This document shows positions 58,375 through 64,000 of a stretch of 64,000 nucleotides of DNA, piece after piece. The translations under genes were made by a program, and so were the position numbers. Position 1 is the stretch's first letter. Every line of letters begins with the position of its first letter. The stretch lies in NCBI GenBank assembly GCA_943737045.1, contig CALSFV010000050.1, positions 62,001 through 126,000 on the forward strand. The letters run 5' to 3'. This DNA comes from Parapristionchus giblindavisi (taxonomy: Eukaryota; Nematoda; Chromadorea; Rhabditida; Diplogasteridae). The notes below the pieces were generated by a model. That model saw only the letters and a program-made list of their open reading frames with translations. It did no database searches and was not told the origin of the DNA.

Positions 58375-59974
58375 ATGTTGATCTTCTTCGTGTTCCTCGC
58401 ATATGATTTACTCAAAATGTCTGCCCTCTCACACTTTGGCGTATTCTCTCTCTTTTTCCAATTTGATCTCGATTTAGTATAATCTTTTCATTTTAAAGTC
58501 AGATTGATGAAAGAGCAATCAATCGATTATTTCAGCTTCCCCTTGGTCTGAAGGAAGGTGACAATACGCCCACATCGTCTCATCATAAGCAGCGATTCGG
58601 AGCCATACTGAAGATGCTCCCGCGCGGATACGATATCTCACGGATTCCTCCACAGGTTATCGATTGATTAGGCATTTTATTTATTTATTATGAGATGCTA
58701 TTGAATAATTTGGGCATATTATTGATTGATTATGACTGAATAAGATACACTCAGAGAAAAAACCCTAAGGGTTGTAAACCCTAACCCAAATCCTAAGGAA
58801 TTGCAGAGACAAAACCCTTACTATTAAGGGTTTGGCCAGAGCGCCAACTAGGGTTTGAAACCCTTATTTGCAAGGCCCACGCCTTCCCGTTGTATGATAT
58901 ATGAGTTCTGTCAGTGTGCCAACATGTCCGTGTAGCGCAGTGGGTAGAGCGCTTGGGTAGTGCGCGGAGTGGTGCGCCTCCGCCTGTTCGATTCCTATTC
59001 TGATTAAAATCTTTTGCAACTTTAATTCTGCGTCTTTTCGAGGTCACTAAGGGTTTCAAACCCTAGCATGTAAGGGCTGAAACCCTTATGGGTAAGGGTA
59101 TCAAAACCCTTACCCGTAAGGGTTATATACAGCGCAGCATGCCAACTAGGGTTTTAAACCCTTGCATTTAAGGGTTTTTTCTCTGAGTGTAAAATACCGT
59201 AATCTTGTGACAGATTCTCGAATCGATATCCCGCGGTGAAGTGCCTGATCTGACTCTGCTGCCACATGATCTACAGGACCACATCGCGAGCAAGGCCTCG
59301 CATACTGTAGATGACTTTGTCCGATATGTATGGCGCTTTAACAGATTATTGATTGATTGTGTTATCTTTGGTCTTTGATCTTTGATCTTTCAGTTGAATT
59401 CGTCTGTGAGTGAACTGGTGAAGCGATTGTCGCCACACGAAGTCGAAGAGAAGGCTTCGTACGACATTGCCAAAGTTACCCATGAGGTTATCGATGAAGA
59501 GGTTAGTCATATTTTGTGAATGGACGAAGATTTTACGAATGGATGAATGATCGGGCTTGGACACCTGGCAAAAGATCAAAGATCATTTGGTTAACAAATG
59601 AAATTGATTTATAAGAAAAGCTGGATTCAAAATATTATATGGATCTGGTTTAACTTCTAGGCAATGTGATTATCGATTTAACGACATTTTATTGATTTTA
59701 TCGATCGCTTTCAGGCCGTTCGTGAATACACCTACCGTATGCGTCTGTACACTCTCATCTGGTTGGCTATCGTACTTGTCATCTCAACGATCGTCATCGC
59801 CTGTATCTTGTACAGAAAGTACGGTAGCGCCGAGCGCAAGGTACTGTATCTCGATTGTATCGATTGATTCATAAGAATATCGATTTCAGCCCAATCATGC
59901 TTCGTGACGAACAACTCGTTGCTCCCCAGAATACGGAGACGACGCTTCAATTCGAGATTCCAGACGACGAATAA
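58375..59974 (+). CDS. Single-pass membrane protein of unknown function
   Basis: Exons 58536-58655, 59214-59327, 59394-59501, 59715-59845 and 59890-59974 join in phase with TAA. A candidate first exon 58375-58476 (MLIFFVFLAYDLLKM..., a signal-peptide-like start) fits phase 0 and gives 219 aa in all. The ectodomain has GDNTPTSSHHKQRFGAIL, MLPRGYDISRIPPQI, SRGEVPDLTLLPHDLQDHI and two amphipathic helices (SVSELVKRLSPHEVEEK). A clear membrane helix follows (LYTLIWLAIVLVISTIVIAC) with YRKYG as stop-transfer, then a short cytoplasmic tail ending FEIPDDE. The donor of exon 59715 is taken at GTATCT (59846) because the earlier GTACTG would cause a stop after five residues. Family not recognised. The intron 58656-59213 holds a MITE-D/SINE composite. 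Confidence 0.65.
58751..59190. mobile_element. MITE-D-like element with GGGTTT repeats and a tRNA-like core
   Basis: Termini CACTCAGAGAAAAAACCCT and AGGGTTTTTTCTCTGAGTG are inverted repeats. Inside are many AAACCCTTA/TAAGGGTTT words in both orientations. The termini resemble those at 28110-28248. Confidence 0.75.
58926..59002 (+). other. tRNA-like segment (SINE head) within the element
   Basis: GTAGCGCAGTGGGTAGAGCG is a good A box and GTTCGATTCC a good B box, about 40 bases apart, but the acceptor and anticodon stems do not close, so it is a tRNA-derived sequence rather than a working tRNA. Confidence 0.55.
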
Positions 59975-60279
59975 TCAATAAGATTTCATATCGATCGAAT
60001 TTTTGTTGTTGTTTTCGAATAATTGCTTTTCGTTTATGTTCATCATCAACATGTATAAATTCTACCGTACACTCGTTTTTTTAAATGTTTTCTATGGTAC
60101 CCTCTACAGGTTGAACACCTGAAAGTATCTGTCTGATTATGTGAAAGTGCTATCTAATTTCGAAATTTCTGGACATAGTTAGGTGACAGAACCCTGTATA
60201 CCTCTGAACATCTTTCATTATCACCTTCTTATTGTTCTGTGCGTTTTTGTTTCGATGATCAAGCCTAATTTTTATTTGA

Positions 60280-60702
60280 TTATTCAGTGCATAAAACGAA
60301 AAACGGATTAGACAGGGCGATTGGGCCTGACTGTATACATTTTATTCCCCGACCTCTTTTTAAATATCGACTTCGTTTTAGGTACACTCCCATCGTAGGT
60401 CCATCGTAGGTCTTCGGGTGTCCCCATTGAGGTACGTGTCTTGGCGCGATGCCAAGGGTTACTGTAGCCGTCTCTCTTCCGTTCAGGAGTTCACGATAGA
60501 TTGCTTCAGGTGAATCGGCAATCGAAATCTGCGACCAGCCGTCGTCGTTGCTCACGTACGCAACGGTGGAGAGATTCCAGGTAGAACCTTTTGCAAAGAA
60601 CCCGGGGTTACTGTACTTTCGATTTTGAGTGTGGACTACTGTAGATTCTGTAGAATTGTTGTGCCATAAATGGTGGATAGACTCGGCGCATCTATGCTTC
60701 AA
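60280..60702 (-). CDS. Hypothetical 140-aa protein
   Basis: A minus-strand frame of 140 codons with coding-like composition: TWNLSTVAYVSNDDGWSQI, DSPEAIYRELLNGRETATV, RHVPQWGHPKTYDGPTMG. No signal peptide or membrane segment. It may be one exon of a larger gene or a decayed copy; the last 30 residues look less coding. Lies between two plus-strand genes. No family recognised. Confidence 0.4.
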   Translation of the reverse strand: MKHRCAESIHHLWHNNSTESTVVHTQNRKYSNPGFFAKGSTWNLSTVAYVSNDDGWSQISIADSPEAIYRELLNGRETATVTLGIAPRHVPQWGHPKTYDGPTMGVYLKRSRYLKRGRGIKCIQSGPIALSNPFFVLCTE

Positions 60703-61044
60703 GTACCCAATCCAAATGAAAACCCAATTTGTGATCTCACTGATAATGAGCCGGTGATTTAGATTACGCAGTGATGATAAGAATTCATACTAACTTTACC
60801 TCAAATGAGTTGGTCACGATGACTAACTACCTGTACAGGTGACTAATAATATTAATTTAATAATTTAATAATATTAATAGATGTACAAGTATGGGATGGG
60901 GCGCGTTAAAACGCACTTTACCTAACAGCGGGGGGGGGGGGGCGATAATATAATTTGTGAGAAAAAAAAGCTGTCCGAACTGTATGCACCACTTAAGTGA
61001 ATTTGTGAAATTGAAATTGTGTCACAATTGTGTCGTTCGTTCAG

Positions 61045-63831
61045 TTGCGTCACTTCGCGGAGCTTCTACCTCAATAAGCTCGCGAAGTCTCCGAATGGGA
61101 AGACCATATGGAAAGAATTGATAAGCAACCCGCAAGGCGCCTCGATATCGCACCACACTGACAAATCATTGTCAATGAAGTAAGCCACGCTTCGCTTAAT
61201 TTCATTCATGAAGCACCGGGCCGTGTTTGTTTTGTGTTTGTTGATAGTCTCCTTATCTTTTCTTACACATATTTGTTCATTTTAAATTGCACTTGCACCA
61301 ATATTTGCATTTGGTTGTGCACACGTGTGTGTGTGTACATACTCTGGTATTTCTGCTTCAAGTGAAACAAAATTGGACAAAATGCATTACAGTATGTACG
61401 CCACTTGCAGTAGACTTACAGTTCTACTTCAAGTGAAAATGATAAGTGCACTTCAAAAGTTTTTTAATAGCAGAGAAAAACAATAAACAATTTAATTAAG
61501 CTACATTGAATATATGCTTTTAAGGTTCTCTGGCTATTTGAGGAAGAGAATGCATCAGGTCATTGGTGTAGATCCAAAGAAGGTATGTATTTATTGTTAA
61601 TGATATATCGATTCTCTTGAAACTAGTAAAAAAATTTTTTTTATAGAAATGACCTTTTTATTTTTCATCTTTCAGCGCTTTTTAAAGTTGAACAAGAACA
61701 ACAATCTCTTGTCAATTTAATTGTTGATTTCTAAATGAAATAATGCAAAAAAGACACATTTCTGCGGATTTTCCCGATTACTTTTGTTTCGAACTCATGT
61801 TCATCCCATGTAATTTCTCCAAAAGTATCGATATGCCCAGTAAACGTTAAATAGACCGTTCAGTCAAATTGTGAATTTCGAAATCATTGGTCCTTGAATT
61901 AAATATGAAAAGAAATATAAATTTTAAAAAATATGTATAAATTTACCATTCTTTAGGTACTTCATCTCTATCAATTCTACGCCACGAAGTTCGATGACAT
62001 CGAACGAGCCAAGTTCGTTTAAACATTAATTTATATTGATTAATCACTGATCTATCGATCGTTCTCATTGCAGTATCAAGGATCGATTCGCAAACTACGA
62101 TATCCAGTTCGATGCGGACGGTCGTGTAAGCAGTTATCGATCAGTTGAAGCTGATGATACCAGTCGATCGAGAAGGACGGAGACAGACGAGGATGAGCCA
62201 GATGATAGGGACGCTGTCAGGGAAGGTGAGCGTGATTGCGATGATTGTTTTGGTCTCATCTTTGATCTTTGATCTTTGATCTTGATCTTTGATCCTATTT
62301 ATCTTTTCGGTCACCATTTCGAACAGTAGACTAGTGTCTGGAAGTTGATATATTATAAGTGAACCGATGAAAATAGGTTTTAGAGAGAGATAGAGTGAGA
62401 GAGATTCGAAGAAATTTCCCGAAATATCCCCGAATGTTTCAAGGACATCATTTCCCTTCAAATCCCCGCTATATTTATCAATTGCCAAGTCGTGCACTCG
62501 AGATCTACATTCGTGATCCGTTTGTATTATATTTACACAAAATTACTATCAAGGATGAGTCCGCCTCCAGACGTTAAAGCGCTCTGGCCACACTCTCTCG
62601 CTTTCTTCGTCTACGAGAGAGCATTGCAGGCGCTCGAAGGGCGAGAACTGGAGGTCGTGGTGCGATCGCAGATGGATTGGGTGGTCAGGGCACATCTCGT
62701 GCGGACCCTCGTCCTGCCCTTCGTACAATTCAATCAGCCTCACAGCCTCAGGGTAAGTCTATTATTATTATTTAATTTAAAGCGGCACCCCAGGCTAATT
62801 TGAAACTCCCCGCTCTGTTAACTCTCACTTTCTTTATCAACGAGATTATTGCCAAAGTGGAGAGTAAAATTAGCTCTTGGGGTGTGCATTTAAAGGCCCT
62901 GAGGCTAATTTGAGCTATCATGTTCGATCACGTAAATTAAAATTCGTGGTGTATAAAGTTATAAACTTTTGTAATTTCATAATAACTTGATAAGATGAGT
63001 AAACAACACTAAACTACTTATCTATTTCTGATGATTTTAAACAGTATATATGCAAAAGAAACGTGCTTTTATCGATTGATTTTCAGGCATCCGTTCGGTT
63101 CGCACCCAGGTTACGAAGATGGAGAAGGATGGCGGGATCGACCGAATGGTACGGTAGCCAGAGATATTGATTTATAGATTGTTTTTCTGCGAGGAGAGAG
63201 TGGGTCAAGATAAACCTAGAGAGCTTAATTTACAGTATATTTGTCGAGACACTGTATTTTTTGTTTGTTTTCACGCAAGCATCCATCGAATACGGTGCAT
63301 GAAATCGTCAATTTTCGAAAACATTATTATTTACTTTGCTATGCATCACTTATTATTGTTGTTTTCTCACTCGTAAAAATACTTAATTAAAGGGAGAGCG
63401 ACCTCACTCAATGGTCTCTTTATTGCGCACATTATTTCTCTGTTCTCTAACAATGAGAGAGCATTGCGCGTCGAAGAGACCATGGGGGAGAGGTTACACT
63501 CCCTTTAACAGGCAGTCACTTCGGCGCCTCCTCTCCGCTCCTCTCCTCAACGTCGTCCGGCAGCACCGGCTGCCTTCATCGTCTTATCGGATGAAGAAGG
63601 TATATGCCTTCGTGATCAGCACCATGTTTATTTGAAAGCCAGACGAGCACAGGGCAAAAAGTATGTTACAAAGTACCAAGCCTGACCGAATTTTGAGCCA
63701 AAATTGCCAAAAAACGAAAAACCTGCCCGGATTTTGAAAACCGATATCCTATCTATTCGACCTATGTAGACGAGCGAGAACGCGCTACTTTTGAGAGAGT
63801 TTCCGTGCTGTGGCTTTCATGGGGAACATAA
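61045..63831 (+). CDS. Unrecognised basic/acidic protein with MITE-edge splice sites
   Basis: Exons 61045-61179, 61525-61582, 61957-62012, 62074-62225, 62630-62752, 63087-63148, 63512-63599 and 63770-63831 join in phase to about 244 codons and TAA; the 5' end is not defined (a possible ATG lies at 60895). N-terminal half is folded-looking: SFYLNKLAKSPNGKTIWKEL, FSGYLRKRMHQVIGVDPKK, VLHLYQFYATKFDDIERA, KDRFANYDIQFDADGR. The C-terminal half is low-complexity: TETDEDEPDDRD, then Arg/Gly-rich TGGRGAIADGLGG, then SSPQRRPAAPAAF and LSDEEDERERATFER. The 3' splice sites of the last three listed introns but one (62629, 63511, 63769) lie at edges of a MITE-A, a MITE-B and a MITE-H. Cellular role unknown; the tail looks like a nuclear or RNA-associated disordered region, which is only an impression. 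Confidence 0.6.
61620..61905. repeat. Repeat shared with 57116-57310
   Basis: TTAATTGTTGATTTCTAAATG, TATCGATATGCCCAGTAAA, GACCGTTCAGTCAAA match the other copy at moderate identity; class unknown. Confidence 0.55.
62574..62629. repeat. MITE-A fragment forming an exon edge
   Basis: TTAAAGCGCTCTGGCCACAC, CTCTCTCGCTTTCTTCGTC, GAGAGAGCATTGCAG: the MITE-A core with the outer left arm deleted and the right arm cut off after GCATTGC. The final AG is the 3' splice site of exon 62630-62752. Confidence 0.75.
62778..62896. repeat. MITE-A copy
   Basis: TTTAAAGCGGCACCCCAGGCT ... TAGCTCTTGGGGTGTGCATTT; starts 25 bases after the donor of exon 62630-62752. Confidence 0.85.
63389..63508. repeat. MITE-B copy
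   Basis: TTAAAGGGAGAGCGACCTCAC ... GAGGTTACACTCCCTTTAA; its end is followed directly by CAG, the 3' splice site of exon 63512-63599. Confidence 0.8.
63649..63767. mobile_element. MITE-H copy with 8-bp target duplication
   Basis: CACAGGGCAAAAAGTATG to CTATTCGACCTATGT, flanked by AGACGAGC at 63641-63648 and 63768-63775. The duplicated word contains the AG of a 3' splice site. Confidence 0.75.
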
Positions 63832-63867
63832 TTGTGGGTTTTATGTGGTGTTGAAATATTGGAAAAG

Positions 63868-64000
63868 TAGATGGGAAAGTGAAAAGTAGTGTTAATTTTG
63901 TGATTGTAAACGTAGTTGGAAAAGTAAATTCGTTGTAAGAACTTGTCAATAATGAAGCTGTGTTTCTCTTCCAACTACGTTTACAATCACAAAATTTTCA
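63868..64000. repeat. Palindrome cut by the window end
   Basis: TTTTGTGATTGTAAACGTAG at about 63896 is the reverse complement of the last bases of the window (CTACGTTTACAATCACAAAA). Probably another foldback element continuing to the right. Confidence 0.7.

Noticed and set aside
59842..59900. Donor GTACTG at 59841 in the membrane-protein gene
   Set aside because: Joining there gives a stop after five residues; the GTATCT donor at 59846 gives a 28-residue tail.
62492..62803. Frame starting MSPPPDVKALWPHS
   Set aside because: Open through the MITE-A fragment and coding-looking, but its end phase does not match the next exon; the frame used from 62630 joins both neighbours in phase.

Overview
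The window is nuclear DNA of an intron-rich, AT-rich animal, most probably a nematode. Many short exons (about 50-120 nt) end in GT and are preceded by TTTCAG-type 3' splice sites. The gene families (MATH-BTB, PAN-domain mucin-like secreted proteins, Gly/Tyr/His-rich secreted protein) suit nematodes. The exon density, the frequent TACGGTAG/CTACCGTA octamers and the GATCTTT runs in introns suggest a diplogastrid such as Pristionchus; that last step is recollection, not proof. All gene models below were built by hand by matching splice sites and codon phase.

Layout. 1-7,459 (+): a MATH-BTB gene whose 5' end lies outside the window; its introns carry three long foldback palindromes. 8,191-16,800: a repeat field with a nested 3 kb foldback holding a dead Tc1/mariner copy, a 1.6 kb foldback whose arms are 15-bp satellites, LINE fragments, SINEs and MITEs. 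17,170-23,379 (-) and 25,320-29,966 (+): two head-to-head paralogous genes for secreted PAN-domain, Ser/Thr-rich mucin-like proteins, an inverted gene duplication with exon phases conserved. 31,528-33,030 (+): a nine-exon gene for a secreted Gly/Tyr/His/Lys-rich structural-type protein. 35,968-48,120 (-): a tentative two-exon gene with a TATA/GC/CCAAT-like promoter and a nearly 12 kb repeat-filled intron. 50,101-52,091 (+): an unrecognised gene. 52,356-55,860: about 560-bp direct repeats flanking a hAT transposase C-terminal ORF (-) and tandem repeats. 58,375-59,974 (+): a single-pass membrane protein. 60,280-60,702 (-): a hypothetical ORF. 61,045-63,831 (+): an unrecognised gene whose last exons use 3' splice sites lying at the edges of three different MITEs.

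The genes do not form an obvious pathway. The common theme is mobile DNA: one palindromic MITE family (MITE-A) appears about 15 times, a MITE family with 8-bp target duplications sits in the same window as a hAT transposase remnant, and insertions touch most introns. The most interesting signals are the MITE-edge splice sites at 62.6-63.8 kb, the inverted mucin gene pair, the hAT ORF between LTR-like direct repeats, and the satellite-armed foldback at 11.7-13.3 kb.
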